DNA of 46,988 bases from Candidatus Hydrogenedentota bacterium (GTDB lineage: Bacteria; Hydrogenedentota; Hydrogenedentia; Hydrogenedentales; SLHB01): assembly GCA_019695095.1 (NCBI GenBank), contig JAIBAQ010000024.1, forward strand, positions 1 to 46,988. The letters run 5' to 3'. The notes beneath the pieces were generated by a model. It was not told the DNA's origin, did not search any database, and was given only the letters and a program-made list of their open reading frames with translations. The stretch's first letter is position 1, and every line of letters starts with the position of its first letter. Below are positions 24,767 through 33,829 of the stretch, piece after piece. The translations under genes were made by a program, and so were the position numbers.

Positions 24767-25657
24767 ATGAGCAGTTCAATGATCGGACGACGGGATTTCA
24801 TGATGCAGACAGCGGCATTGGCCGCGGGCGCAGGTATGGCCAGTTCGCTGTTTCAAGCCGCAGCGGCCGACGCTGCCGCCAAGCCCTTCAAGACCGCCCT
24901 CATCTTCGGCATGCTTCCCAAGGACCTGTCAGAAGAAGACCGGTTCAAGCTGGCAAAGAAATGCGGGTTTGAGGGTATCGAATCGGAACCGGTCGATGAT
25001 CTCGCCGCCGCCAAGAAACGCGGCGACTTGGCAAAGGCTGCGGGCGTCCCCATTCACTCCGTCATCTACGGCGGTTGGGACCCCACACTCACTGATCCCG
25101 ACACGGCAAAACAAGAAGCGGCTCGCGCAAAGGTTGAATCGGCACTACGTTCCGCCCAAGCCATGGGCGCCGACAATATTCTCCTTGTCCCCGGCGTCGT
25201 GAAGGGCGAGGTCACGTACGATCAGGCATGGGAGCGTTCGACGAAGCATATTCGCACGCTGATCCCCGTCGCCGAAGAGCTCAAGGTAATCATTTGCATT
25301 GAAGAAGTGTGGAACAACTTCCTGCTTGATGCGAACGAAATGGCCAAGTACGTGGATCAATTCAATTCCCCGTGGGTACGCGCGTACTTCGACATAGCCA
25401 ACGTGGTGAAGTTCGCCGAGCCTCAGGCTTGGATTCGCACGCTCGGCAAGCGCATCTACAAAGTGCACGTTAAGGAGTATAAGAAGGCCGATAGCTCATG
25501 GCCCAATCTCGGCGAAGGCGACGTCAACTGGCCCGAGGTACGGAAAGCGTTCGCTGAGGTCGGCTACCAGGGTTTCGGCACCGCCGAGTTGGGCGGCGGC
25601 GATGAAGCCTATCTCACGGACCTTCGCAAGAGGATGGACACGCTCCTCAACGGATAA
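24767..25657 (+). CDS. Tat-exported sugar phosphate isomerase/epimerase-like TIM-barrel protein
   Basis: 296 residues. IGRRDFMMQ at residues 6-14 is a Tat signal followed by an Ala-rich hydrophobic stretch. The barrel carries the expected four metal ligands: Glu179 (ICIEEVWN), Asp209 (AYFDIANV), His234 (KVHVKEY) and Glu274 (GTAELGGG). Enzymes with this fold act as isomerases, epimerases or lyases on sugars. Encoded 27 bases after the Tat-exported oxidoreductase and ended by a good terminator, so the two are one operon. Compared with the cytosolic relative at 1688, the export signal is the main difference. A role in converting a 3-keto-glycoside made by the neighbour is plausible but inferred. 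Confidence 0.9.
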   Translation: MSSSMIGRRDFMMQTAALAAGAGMASSLFQAAAADAAAKPFKTALIFGMLPKDLSEEDRFKLAKKCGFEGIESEPVDDLAAAKKRGDLAKAAGVPIHSVIYGGWDPTLTDPDTAKQEAARAKVESALRSAQAMGADNILLVPGVVKGEVTYDQAWERSTKHIRTLIPVAEELKVIICIEEVWNNFLLDANEMAKYVDQFNSPWVRAYFDIANVVKFAEPQAWIRTLGKRIYKVHVKEYKKADSSWPNLGEGDVNWPEVRKAFAEVGYQGFGTAELGGGDEAYLTDLRKRMDTLLNG

Positions 25658-25679
25658 TCCGAAGCATTAGAGTTCACAA

Positions 25680-25713
25680 CACCCTGCATGGAGATAGACT
25701 CCCATGCAGGGTG
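25680..25713 (+). terminator. Intrinsic terminator after the oxidoreductase/isomerase operon
   Basis: CACCCTGCATGG (25680-25691) and CCATGCAGGGTG (25702-25713) form a perfect 12-bp stem with a ten-base loop. It is followed by a T-rich stretch (CTCTCATTCGTTATTTTC) rather than a pure T run. Confidence 0.7.
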
Positions 25714-25893
25714 CTCTCATTCGTTATTTTCTCAACCGTCCACCTTCGTGGAAAGCGCCCCCCACTACTTGCTAACATAAGGGCTCCCGTGTGCTGTCAA
25801 TCGGCCTCGGGAACCTGCTTGCCGCGCCGGAATCCGTATCGGCGCGCCTCGGGGCAATCCAACTCACCAAGCGTCAGCAGTTAGGATATCGCA

Positions 25894-28800
25894 ATGTACG
25901 TTCAGGAAGTGTTGCAGACATTAAACCGGTTTTGGAGCGAGCGCGGTTGCTTGTTGTGGCAGCCCTACCACACAGAAGTTGGCGCGGGGACATCGAATCC
26001 GGCGACGTTTCTGCGCGTCCTGGGTCCCGAGCCCTGGTCAGTCGCTTATCCCGAACCGAGCACACGGCCAACGGACGGTCGCTACGGCGAGAATCCCAAC
26101 CGACTTCAGCACTACTACCAATACCAGGTTATTCTGAAACCGTCGCCTCCGGATGTGCAGGAACTATTCCTTCAATCCCTGGAAGCGTTGGGGCTCGATC
26201 TTCATAAACATGATTTCCGCTTCGTGGAAGACAATTGGCAGAGTCCGTCCCTGGGCGCATGGGGACTTGGTTGGGAAGCATGGCTGGACGGAATGGAGGT
26301 TCTCCAATTCACGTACTTCCAGGAATGTGGCGGGGTGAAGCTCGATGTGCGCGCCTGCGAATTGACGTACGGCATCGAGCGCATCTGCATGTACCTGCAG
26401 GGAGTCGAAAACGTCTATGACCTTGTGTGGGCGCCAAGCGGAGTTACCTACCGCGACATATTCCATGCTTCAGAGGTCGAATACTGCCACTACAATTTCC
26501 AGGCGGCGGATACAGACAAACTCTTCAATGTGTTTGATATCTGGGAAAGCGAAGGCGCCCGTCTTCTTGAACTAGGCTTCATCTTACCTGCCTACGATCA
26601 CTGCCTGCGGCTCTCGCACTTGTTTAACGTGCTCGACGCGCGTGGAGCTCTCTCGGTCACAGAGCGCGGACGTTTTCTGCTACGATGCCGCGCGATTGCC
26701 GAGCGGTGTGCCAAAGGTTTCCTTGCCCAGCGCGAGGCGATGGGCTTTCCCATGCTGCGCCACGCCAAGCCCATCGCAGAACTGACTGCGCCCGCAAAAG
26801 CGCCGGAGTCTTCCGAGTACTCGCCTGAGGAAACACTCCTGGTTGAGATCGGCGTCGAAGAACTACCGGACAAGGACATTCAGACTCTTGAAGCTCAAGC
26901 ACCTGCCCTTTTCTCAAAGCTCATGGCGGAACGGGGTCTTTCCCATGGCCCATTGACGGTCTACGTAAGCCCGCGGCGAATAGCGATTCAAGCACCGAAT
27001 GTCCCTTCGCGCCAGAAAGACGTCAGCAAGGAAGTTCGCGGCCCCAAACGCGCCGTATGCAAAGACGACAATGGCAACTGGACCATGCCCGCCAAACGCT
27101 TTGCGGAAGGTAACGGCGTATCGGTGGAAGACATTTACTTCCGCGAAGACGGCAAGGCCGAATACGCCTTCGCGCAAGTGCAACAAAAGGGCCGTCACCT
27201 GTCCAAGCTGCTTAATGAGATTGTCAACGATTTCGTGACGGGTATTCATTTTGTCAAAACCATGGGGTGGGAGAATTCCACCCTGGTGTTTTCGCGTCCG
27301 ATTCGTTGGGTTGTCGCATTGCACGGCTCGACACTCGTACCCGTACAAATCAAGCTACGCGACGCGTCCGAGATTGGCCCAGAGCGCTTCGTGTATTCAG
27401 GCCGCGAATCCTATGGTCATCGGCGATTGGCAGCAGGGCCTGTAACGATTTCATCTGCGCAATCCTACGTAGATGACCTGCGCGGACGCCTCGTGCTGGT
27501 CGACGGGGCGGAGCGCAAAGCTGTTCTTCGGGATAAAGTCCTGGCCCTCGCGACAGAGATGAACCTCGTCCCCGAGCAGGATGAAGATCTATACACGGAA
27601 ATTGCCAACCTTGCCGAGTGGCCCGAACCGATTGTCGGGGCCATACCGGAAGACGCGCTCACCCTGCCAGAAGAAGTCATTATCACACCCATGAAGGTTC
27701 ATCAACGGTACATCCCCCTCCGGACGGCAAATGGCAAACTGAGTCATTACTTTGTGTGTGTAGCAAACGGCGAGCATTCCGCCGAAGGCAAGGCAATTAT
27801 CCGGCAAGGCAATGAGCGTGTTCTGAACGCGCGCCTGCGTGATGCGAAGTACTTCTGGGACAGCGACACCCAAACACCCTTGAAAGCCTTTGCAGAGAAA
27901 TTGTCGTCCGTCATGTTCCACCAGAAGCTCGGGACGGTGGCCGACAAGGTAGCGCGCCTGCGCGATCTCTACTTCACCCTGAAGGGTCACTTGCCACTGG
28001 TGGATGACCGGAAGATGGCGGACGTCCTGACCTTGATGAAGGCGGATCTGACGACACAAATGGTATTCGAGTTCGATTCCCTTGAGGGCGTAGTGGGTAT
28101 GCTCTATGCCAAGAAAGAAGGCATCGCTCACGACATCGCAGACGCTATTGCCGAGCATCGCCTGCCACGGCGCGCCGGTGACCAACTCCCCTCCTCGGCT
28201 CTGGGAATTGTGGCAGCCTTGCTCGATCGCTTTGATACGTTGGCGGGCTACTTTGGAATAGGCATGCGCGTAAAGGGAACCAGTGATCCGTTCGGGCTCC
28301 GCCGCAATGCCCTTGCCTTGCTTTCCATCGTGGAGTCGGCGGGGCTGGAAATCGATCTCGAGACATTCTTCCGCGCGGCCCTTGCCAACTACGGGACCGT
28401 CGTACACGCGCCGGACAAGGCTTTGCAGGAATTGATCGATTTCTTCAACGACCGCATGGCTGTAGTTCTTCGTGACCAGGGTTTCTCCTACGACTTGGTC
28501 GCCGCCGCTCTGGCTACGCATGGACGCCGTCCCCGTCATGCCCGTGAATGCGCGAAAGCATTAGGGCGCCTGGAGGACAGCGAAGTCCAAAGCCTTGCGG
28601 AACAGACCAAGCGCATGCAACGCATCATTAAGGAGCCCGCGGATAGCCTGGATGCGGGCCTGTTGACCGAGCCTGAGCAGAATCTTCTCGCTGAGTGCAA
28701 TGCCATTCGTGACAGAATCCCCGCTCTGATGGAGCGGCACGAATTCGACGACGCCATCGAGGCCATCTCGCACGCAGTGCCGGTCATCTCGGGCTTCTTC

Positions 28801-28920
28801 GAGAAAGTCTTGGTGAACGATCCGGACGAACGTGTCCGCCGTAATCGCCAGGCGCTTCTGCAGCAGTTCTTGAATACCGTGACTCAAGTGGCCGACTTTA
28901 CGCGCATCGAGAAGAAGTAA
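25894..28920 (+). CDS. glyQS: Fused glycyl-tRNA synthetase, alpha and beta subunits in one chain
   Basis: 1008 residues charging tRNA-Gly. The alpha part (about 1-290) is unmistakable: [64 protein letters not shown] and [20 protein letters not shown] carry the class II catalytic motifs. A short linker (about 288-312) leads into the beta part ([71 protein letters not shown] and a helical anticodon-binding end). Most bacteria make two separate polypeptides of about 300 and 690 residues; the sum fits this fused chain. The start is ATG 25894 with AGGA seven bases upstream. The 236-base leader shows no T-box signature. It heads a run with a methyltransferase gene and rsgA. Confidence 0.96.
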   Translation: MYVQEVLQTLNRFWSERGCLLWQPYHTEVGAGTSNPATFLRVLGPEPWSVAYPEPSTRPTDGRYGENPNRLQHYYQYQVILKPSPPDVQELFLQSLEALGLDLHKHDFRFVEDNWQSPSLGAWGLGWEAWLDGMEVLQFTYFQECGGVKLDVRACELTYGIERICMYLQGVENVYDLVWAPSGVTYRDIFHASEVEYCHYNFQAADTDKLFNVFDIWESEGARLLELGFILPAYDHCLRLSHLFNVLDARGALSVTERGRFLLRCRAIAERCAKGFLAQREAMGFPMLRHAKPIAELTAPAKAPESSEYSPEETLLVEIGVEELPDKDIQTLEAQAPALFSKLMAERGLSHGPLTVYVSPRRIAIQAPNVPSRQKDVSKEVRGPKRAVCKDDNGNWTMPAKRFAEGNGVSVEDIYFREDGKAEYAFAQVQQKGRHLSKLLNEIVNDFVTGIHFVKTMGWENSTLVFSRPIRWVVALHGSTLVPVQIKLRDASEIGPERFVYSGRESYGHRRLAAGPVTISSAQSYVDDLRGRLVLVDGAERKAVLRDKVLALATEMNLVPEQDEDLYTEIANLAEWPEPIVGAIPEDALTLPEEVIITPMKVHQRYIPLRTANGKLSHYFVCVANGEHSAEGKAIIRQGNERVLNARLRDAKYFWDSDTQTPLKAFAEKLSSVMFHQKLGTVADKVARLRDLYFTLKGHLPLVDDRKMADVLTLMKADLTTQMVFEFDSLEGVVGMLYAKKEGIAHDIADAIAEHRLPRRAGDQLPSSALGIVAALLDRFDTLAGYFGIGMRVKGTSDPFGLRRNALALLSIVESAGLEIDLETFFRAALANYGTVVHAPDKALQELIDFFNDRMAVVLRDQGFSYDLVAAALATHGRRPRHARECAKALGRLEDSEVQSLAEQTKRMQRIIKEPADSLDAGLLTEPEQNLLAECNAIRDRIPALMERHEFDDAIEAISHAVPVISGFFEKVLVNDPDERVRRNRQALLQQFLNTVTQVADFTRIEKK

Positions 28921-28939
28921 CACAAGGAGCGGATACCGC

Positions 28940-29674
28940 GTGTCCGTGAACTACGATCAAATTGCGCAGACCTACGATCGGTTCCGGAGCATCGGTGGGC
29001 CTTTCATGGATTCCATACTCTCGCTGGCGCGCGAGAGTGGGGCCCGGAGCGTGGTCGAGTTGGGTGCAGGCACCGGCAACAACTCCGTTGCCCTGCTTGA
29101 AGGTCATCCGTGTCAGCTTACGTGCCTGGACGCCTCCCTGGGCATGTTGCGCGAAGGCCGCCGGAAGTGTCCAAGCGCTCGTTGGATCCAAGCGAATGCG
29201 CTGGCCACACCCCTCGCATCGGGCGTCGCGCAATTTGTCTTCAGCGTGTACATGCTGCACCACATTGACGATCTAGACCCGCTCTTTCGCGAATGTGCAC
29301 GCTTGCTCGGATCGGGCCATAGCGCGCATGTCACAACAACGCACGACTTCATCGAACGCCACCCCATGAACCGCTACTTTCCCAGCTTTGCCTCGATTGA
29401 CACGAAGAGATTCCAACCCTTGGAGACTGTCGTCTCTGCGATGAAGGCCGCCGGATTTAACCGTATCGACCACCGTGTCCACCGAGCCGCACCTGTGCCG
29501 ATAGACTCCGCGTACCTGCGAAAGATCGAAAACCGCTTTATCAGCACGTTCAATCTGATGGATTCCACGGAGTTTGATGAAGGGGTAGCCCGATTGCGCT
29601 CCGAGATTGAATTAAAGGGTCACCTTGATGAACCCATAGCCTGGGAATCCATGGTTGTATGGGGCAGCATATGA
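28940..29674 (+). CDS. Class I SAM-dependent methyltransferase
   Basis: 244 residues from GTG 28940 with AAGGAG ten bases upstream. Motif I (VVELGAGTGNNSVALLEG) binds S-adenosylmethionine, LTCLDASLGMLREGRRKC is the acidic motif II strand, WIQANALATPLASGVAQFVF covers motif III and the VYMLHHIDD post-motif is typical of UbiE/Methyltransf_11 members. The substrate is not evident. It begins 20 bases after glyQS and ends 27 bases before rsgA, so it is likely cotranscribed with both. No signal peptide or membrane segment. Confidence 0.9.
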   Translation: MSVNYDQIAQTYDRFRSIGGPFMDSILSLARESGARSVVELGAGTGNNSVALLEGHPCQLTCLDASLGMLREGRRKCPSARWIQANALATPLASGVAQFVFSVYMLHHIDDLDPLFRECARLLGSGHSAHVTTTHDFIERHPMNRYFPSFASIDTKRFQPLETVVSAMKAAGFNRIDHRVHRAAPVPIDSAYLRKIENRFISTFNLMDSTEFDEGVARLRSEIELKGHLDEPIAWESMVVWGSI

Positions 29675-29701
29675 TTCACCTTTCAGGTCAGCAGGGAATC
29701 C

Positions 29702-30739
29702 ATGCCTAAGCGCGGGCGAACACGCAAACGCAACTGGGGCGTCCAAGACATCGACACGCCGACTCGCGTAGCCAACTCTCGCCAAGAGACACCCTCCGGT
29801 CGCACGCCGGAAGACAGGGTCTATTTCAGCGACATCGAACCCAACGCGCTTTTAGTTTCACCGTACGGTTCGCTCGCCTTCGTTCTCTGGGAGGGTCAAG
29901 AGTGTCTCTGCCGCGTCGCTGACTCGTTGTTAGACCGCAAACGTTCCATACTTGCTCCCGGCGACGAAGTGCTTGTTGAACGGCTTGAGGACAAACCCTT
30001 CGTGAAAGCGGTTCGGCATCGACGCAACAAACTCAGCAGGCCCGCTATCGGACAGAATCGCGAGAAGGTCTTTGCTGCGAACATCGATTTAGCGGTTGTG
30101 GTTGCCGCGGCAGCCAAACCGTACTTCAACCCTGGCTTCATCGACCGATACTTGATAGCCGCTCAAGTGGGTAACGTCGAACCCCTGGTCTGTCTGAATA
30201 AGATCGACCTTGTCTCGCAGGAGCCTCCGCAACTTCAGCTCTATCGAGACATGGGAGTGCGTGTTGTTAATACAAGCTGCACAAACGGTGACGGACTTGA
30301 AGAACTGCGAGACTGCTTGACGGGTCGAATAAGCGTCTTGGCGGGGAACAGCGGTGTCGGCAAGTCATCGATCATCAATGCATTGGACCCTCGCCACGAA
30401 TTGGTGACTCGTGAAATCTCTGAGAGCACTCAACGCGGACAGCACACCACAACTGCCTCTCGAATGTATGAACTTCGCGGGGGGATTCGCATAATCGACA
30501 CACCCGGTATTCGTCAGTTGGGCCTGTGGGGAGTTGTCCCGGAGGAACTGGACTTCTACTTCCATGAATTCACGGACTTCTCGAAATCGTGCCGATTTCG
30601 CAACTGTACGCATACGCACGAACCGTCGTGCGCTGTAAAGACCGCTGTAGAGGAAGAAATGCTTCCCCGAGCCCGCTACGAATCCTACCTACGAATCCGG
30701 CGAACTCTCGACGAGAATGACCGTCCAACCTCAGACTAG
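29702..30739 (+). CDS. rsgA: Ribosome small-subunit-dependent GTPase RsgA
   Basis: 345 residues. The circularly permuted GTPase order is seen directly: G4 NKID at 166-169 comes before G1 GNSGVGKS at 215-222 and G3 DTPG at 266-269. The switch segment STQRGQHTTT (242-251) and the C-terminal zinc knuckle CRFRNCTHTHEPSC complete the family signature. The N-terminus is a short Lys/Arg-rich tail followed by an OB-fold-like region (SDIEPNALLVSPYGSLAFVL). RsgA helps late maturation of the 30S subunit. Start ATG has AGGGAA upstream. It is last in the glyQS run. Confidence 0.96.
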   Translation: MPKRGRTRKRNWGVQDIDTPTRVANSRQETPSGRTPEDRVYFSDIEPNALLVSPYGSLAFVLWEGQECLCRVADSLLDRKRSILAPGDEVLVERLEDKPFVKAVRHRRNKLSRPAIGQNREKVFAANIDLAVVVAAAAKPYFNPGFIDRYLIAAQVGNVEPLVCLNKIDLVSQEPPQLQLYRDMGVRVVNTSCTNGDGLEELRDCLTGRISVLAGNSGVGKSSIINALDPRHELVTREISESTQRGQHTTTASRMYELRGGIRIIDTPGIRQLGLWGVVPEELDFYFHEFTDFSKSCRFRNCTHTHEPSCAVKTAVEEEMLPRARYESYLRIRRTLDENDRPTSD

Positions 30740-30778
30740 CACAGATACGCAACCCCCCTTAACCGTAACCATCTTTAG

Positions 30779-30805
30779 AAGGCTGACTTGGAGACTTAAC
30801 AGCCT
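30779..30805 (+). terminator. Possible terminator after rsgA
   Basis: AGGCTG and CAGCCT pair (30780-30785 with 30800-30805) around a 14-base loop, followed by GAGTTTGT. Weak. The stretch 30806-30958 shows nothing I can name. Confidence 0.3.
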
Positions 30806-30951
30806 GAGTTTGTAAAGGCTTTTGTGAGAAAACGTTGTGTCAAACAGCTCGACAACTCGTCTTCCTTACAAATATGCAACCAGCCGTTTCGGCTACACTT
30901 GCGTCAGCTTCGCTCATCTGACCCTACGTACACCTCCTGACTCTTGGTCGC

Positions 30952-30987
30952 AAACCTATTGCAGAAAAATCCGAATCATGCTAGGGT
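30952..30987 (+). promoter_or_regulatory. Promoter of prepilin gene 3, related extended -35 box
   Basis: ACCTATTGCAGAAA (starting at 30954) matches the ACCTATTGACAGA box of the other two prepilin genes with one base missing. TTGCAG (30959-30964) and TAGGGT (30982-30987) are 17 bases apart. The leader to ATG 31223 is about 230 nt, similar to the other prepilin genes. Confidence 0.45.
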
Positions 30988-31222
30988 GAATGCAGCAAGC
31001 TGTACGTACTGGTGATTCCGATGCCTTTCCAATAGCAGTCGGCGTCCCCGAGTAACCCTTTCTTTGGTTTACAAGGTCGTGTAATTGCGACGGAAGGGGG
31101 TGGGAAAGTAGTCAATTCGTTCGGTTCCGAAATTGCAGTAGCCCGCTATGTGTCAATCCTGGTAGAACCGGAATTCAGTAACATGCATTGCTTTGAGCTT
31201 TGCGCAAGGAAGGAATTCCTAG

Positions 31223-32092
31223 ATGAAAAAGCGTGGTTTTACTCTCATTGAGCTTCTTGTAGTGATTGCTATCATTGGCATACTTGCAGCCATCTTGCTT
31301 CCGGCGTTAGCTCGGGCCCGCGAAGCGGCACGCCGCGCGAGCTGCCAAAACAACCTCAAACAAATGGGTCTCGTTTTCAAGATGTACGCCAACGAGTCCA
31401 AGGGCGAGAAGTATCCCACAAACCAGAAGTGGGGACGGACCGCAGTCCCTGGTACTTGCGTCGCGAGCAACTTCAAGGCAATTTGCGATGGTGTGGACAT
31501 CTTTCCGGAATACTTGACCGACGTCAATATTCTCGAATGTCCATCTGATGCCAGCTACGATAGAGAGCTGGACGAATTCAGCACGGCCGGTCAACCCGAT
31601 CCCTGCGCTTTTGACGCGCGTTCCTACATCTACATCGGCTGGTTAATTTCGCCGCAGAAGGCCATGCTTGATCCGACACAGGAAAACGATGCTGCTCTCA
31701 CCCCTGACGCTAGTGTCTTGGCCTACATGACCCCAGATGCGCAAGACAGCCTACTTGACCTGCTTACAGGCTCACAAACCTGGGAAACCGGTGGTGTAGA
31801 CGCATCCGTTTATCAGGATGACCTGGGAATCTTCCCGCGCCTGAGGGAAGGCATCGAGCGTTTCTTGATCTCCGACATCAACAACCCGGCCGCCTCCGCG
31901 AAGGCCCAGAGCGAAATCTTCGTGATGACCGACGACATCAGCGGCGACAACTCAGGCAATTTCAACCACGTACCTGGCGGTGGTAACGTCCTTTATATGG
32001 ACGGCCACGTGTCCTTCATCAAGTACCCGGGCGAGACCCCCTTCTCTCGTTTCTGGTCTTGCTTCATTTCGTACGCGCTTAGCGCACTGTAA
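31223..32092 (+). CDS. Prepilin-type (DUF1559-like) protein 3
   Basis: 289 residues, third member of the family in this window. [11 protein letters not shown] is the prepilin signal, then the same membrane helix and [10 protein letters not shown] block. The C-terminus has [32 protein letters not shown] and GETPFSRFW. The central region shares [24 protein letters not shown] and [16 protein letters not shown] with protein 2, so these two are the closer pair. There is no TetR gene next to it; instead a GntR-type regulator gene converges from the other side of a shared terminator. AAGGAAGGA precedes the start. Expected to be processed by prepilin peptidase and exported. Confidence 0.92.
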   Translation: MKKRGFTLIELLVVIAIIGILAAILLPALARAREAARRASCQNNLKQMGLVFKMYANESKGEKYPTNQKWGRTAVPGTCVASNFKAICDGVDIFPEYLTDVNILECPSDASYDRELDEFSTAGQPDPCAFDARSYIYIGWLISPQKAMLDPTQENDAALTPDASVLAYMTPDAQDSLLDLLTGSQTWETGGVDASVYQDDLGIFPRLREGIERFLISDINNPAASAKAQSEIFVMTDDISGDNSGNFNHVPGGGNVLYMDGHVSFIKYPGETPFSRFWSCFISYALSAL

Positions 32093-32116
32093 TCGGCCTG
32101 ACCCAACACAACAAAA

Positions 32117-32145
32117 AGCGGGACGTCCCATTGGGGCGTCCCGCT
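32117..32145. terminator. Bidirectional intrinsic terminator between prepilin gene 3 and the GntR gene
   Basis: AGCGGGACGTCCC (32117-32129) pairs with GGGGCGTCCCGCT (32133-32145), one G-U pair, loop ATT. On the minus strand it is followed by TTTTTGTTGTGTT, a good U run for the GntR gene; on the plus strand the tail is only CTGCATTCC. Confidence 0.75.
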
Positions 32146-32182
32146 CTGCATTCCTTCAGAACTTTACCTCAGCGAGCCCGAA

Positions 32183-32593
32183 TCAGGCACCACCAGCATA
32201 TGGCGTCGCTCCAGACTTGATCGCCTTGTTTACCGTCGCGGTTATGTCGCTTGCCTTCATACCGCACGCCAGGCACTCCGCAACGGCATCCCGGAGATGT
32301 TCGGCAACCATTGGTAACGTCTTGCGCAACGCAATTTGCTTGGCGCCCGCAGCCACCATGACTCCTACTCCACGGCGCGTACGCAGCAATCCCATAATCT
32401 CCAAATCGCGATATGCCTTGTTAACTGTATTCGGATTAACTGACACCATTTCAGACATGTCGCGCCCAGAAGGAATCGCTTCTCCTTCTGCAAGCTTTCC
32501 GGACGCGATAGCAAACATGAGTTGATTTTCGATTTGTGTGTAAACGGCCAGCGGTCCGTCCACATTAACGGAAAACTGCATTCCATCCGTCAT
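32183..32593 (-). CDS. GntR-family regulator, YtrA-like short form
   Basis: 136 residues with GGAGGAAG before ATG 32593. The winged helix occupies residues 17-82: VYTQIENQLMFAIASGKLAE, EAIPSGRDMSEMVSVNPNTV, YRDLEIMGLLRTRRGVGVMV. Only about 50 residues follow, too few for a full effector domain, which places it in the YtrA subfamily. YtrA-type repressors usually sit beside and control ABC transporter genes; none adjoins here, though two ABC systems lie elsewhere in the window. Convergent with prepilin gene 3. Confidence 0.9.
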   Translation of the reverse strand: MTDGMQFSVNVDGPLAVYTQIENQLMFAIASGKLAEGEAIPSGRDMSEMVSVNPNTVNKAYRDLEIMGLLRTRRGVGVMVAAGAKQIALRKTLPMVAEHLRDAVAECLACGMKASDITATVNKAIKSGATPYAGGA

Positions 32594-32974
32594 TCAAACT
32601 TCCTCCAAGCCCCATTCTCGCGGTACATAGCGGCACTCCTATAATACGCACATTTATAATATCCAAGGTATATGGATCGATTCAAGTCATCGAGTCGATT
32701 CACCCTCGAAAAAAGTGGCCAGCGCTCCTCTGAATCTGCCGTCGAATCACGACATTTCGTGCCGAGTCACCGGCGGCTAAACGAAATGTCCTCCAAGAGC
32801 ATCAATACCCACACGGTATGTTCCGCGGCCTTGAAAACGATCAAATATTGAAGATGGCAAACTGGTTACTTGCATTCCCACCTGCATTGCTGGTGAAATT
32901 CCTATGTAGACATTCGCAGTGACCCACTGCATGACGGATTCCCCGAGTGGGGAAACGCGAAAGGAGACGCGCCC
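32594..32974. other. Intergenic region between GntR and PspA-like genes
   Basis: Divergent spacer of 381 bases. Two TATAAT hexamers read on the plus strand (32640-32645 and 32655-32660) inside an AT-rich patch that must also hold the GntR promoter; none has a good -35 at 17 bases. The remainder shows no reading frame or hairpin I would defend. Confidence 0.4.
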
Positions 32975-33805
32975 ATGTTCAGCGCAATCGGACGTTGGTT
33001 CAAGTCCCTAATTCTACTCGTTACCGGCCGCGTGGATTCCTCACGCCGCGGCTTGGACACCAATCCCCACGTAATCCGGGCTCGTTACGATCAAATCGTG
33101 CGCGAGAAAACCGAACGTATTCAGCAATTCAAGCAGGCGGTTGCGGGTCTCATTTCGCAGCAAGTCATGAAGATGTCCAAGGTGAAGACCCTGTCCGAAG
33201 AGGTCGCTCATCTCGAACGCCTGCGCACGGGCGCGCTCGCAAAAGCAAAACAGACCGTTTCCCAGATGCAGGCCGCCGGCAAGAGCATGGAAGAAATCAA
33301 GAGCAACGAGGACTATATGCGTTGCCTGGCCGCTTACAACGACTTCTCCTCCACGCTTGAGGAGAAAAAGGCCCGCATCCAGGAGCTGGAAGAAGACGTC
33401 GAAGGATTCGCGAGCCGCATCAAGGAACACAAGGTCCAACTCGAATCACTCATGCGTGAAGTGGATAAGCTGCGCAGCGAGGCCGTGGACGCCGTTGCGG
33501 AAATCATGACCGCAAAAGAAGAACGTGAAATCGCGGACACCCTGTCCGGCATCGCGCATGACGGGACCGCCGAGGAACTGCAGAGACTGCGCACCATGCG
33601 TGAAGAGGCCAAGGCGGAGGCCCGCATTTCAAAAGAGCTCGCGGGCACGGATTCCCGCGCACGCGAAGCGGAATTCCTCGAATATGCACGAAACACATCC
33701 GCATCGTCCGAGTTCGATCAGCTACTCGGTTTGGCCCAAGCTGCGGATACCAAACCTGCCGAAAAGGATAAGGCCCCAGCAGAAAAGACCCCGCTGCCCG
33801 AATAG
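32975..33805 (+). CDS. PspA/IM30-like coiled-coil protein
   Basis: 276 residues with AAAGGAG before the ATG. The N-terminus FSAIGRWFKSLILLV is amphipathic and could bind membranes like helix 0 of PspA/Vipp1. NPHVIRARYDQIVREKTERI and the following about 200 residues are almost wholly helical, with heptad-like charged coiled coil (LEEKKARIQELEEDVEGFASRI, LESLMREVDKLRSEAVDAV) resembling the hairpin core of the PspA/ESCRT-III superfamily. The tail (residues 257-276) is a Lys/Pro/Glu-rich linker. Longer than typical PspA (about 220). It is followed after 24 bases by an AAA ATPase gene. Family identity rests on architecture and is moderately sure; role would be membrane maintenance. Confidence 0.7.
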   Translation: MFSAIGRWFKSLILLVTGRVDSSRRGLDTNPHVIRARYDQIVREKTERIQQFKQAVAGLISQQVMKMSKVKTLSEEVAHLERLRTGALAKAKQTVSQMQAAGKSMEEIKSNEDYMRCLAAYNDFSSTLEEKKARIQELEEDVEGFASRIKEHKVQLESLMREVDKLRSEAVDAVAEIMTAKEEREIADTLSGIAHDGTAEELQRLRTMREEAKAEARISKELAGTDSRAREAEFLEYARNTSASSEFDQLLGLAQAADTKPAEKDKAPAEKTPLPE

Positions 33806-33829
33806 TCTCGTCGCGAGGAAAATCGTGCA

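Noticed and set aside
25714-25893. Possible T-box or other tRNA-responsive leader before glyQS
   Set aside because: No T-box core sequence or terminator/antiterminator pair was seen; only a 6-base GCGCCG/CGGCGC stem at 25824-25845.
27589-28539. Long open frame (316 codons) antisense to glyQS
   Set aside because: Lies fully inside a strongly conserved synthetase gene and shows no protein-like pattern.
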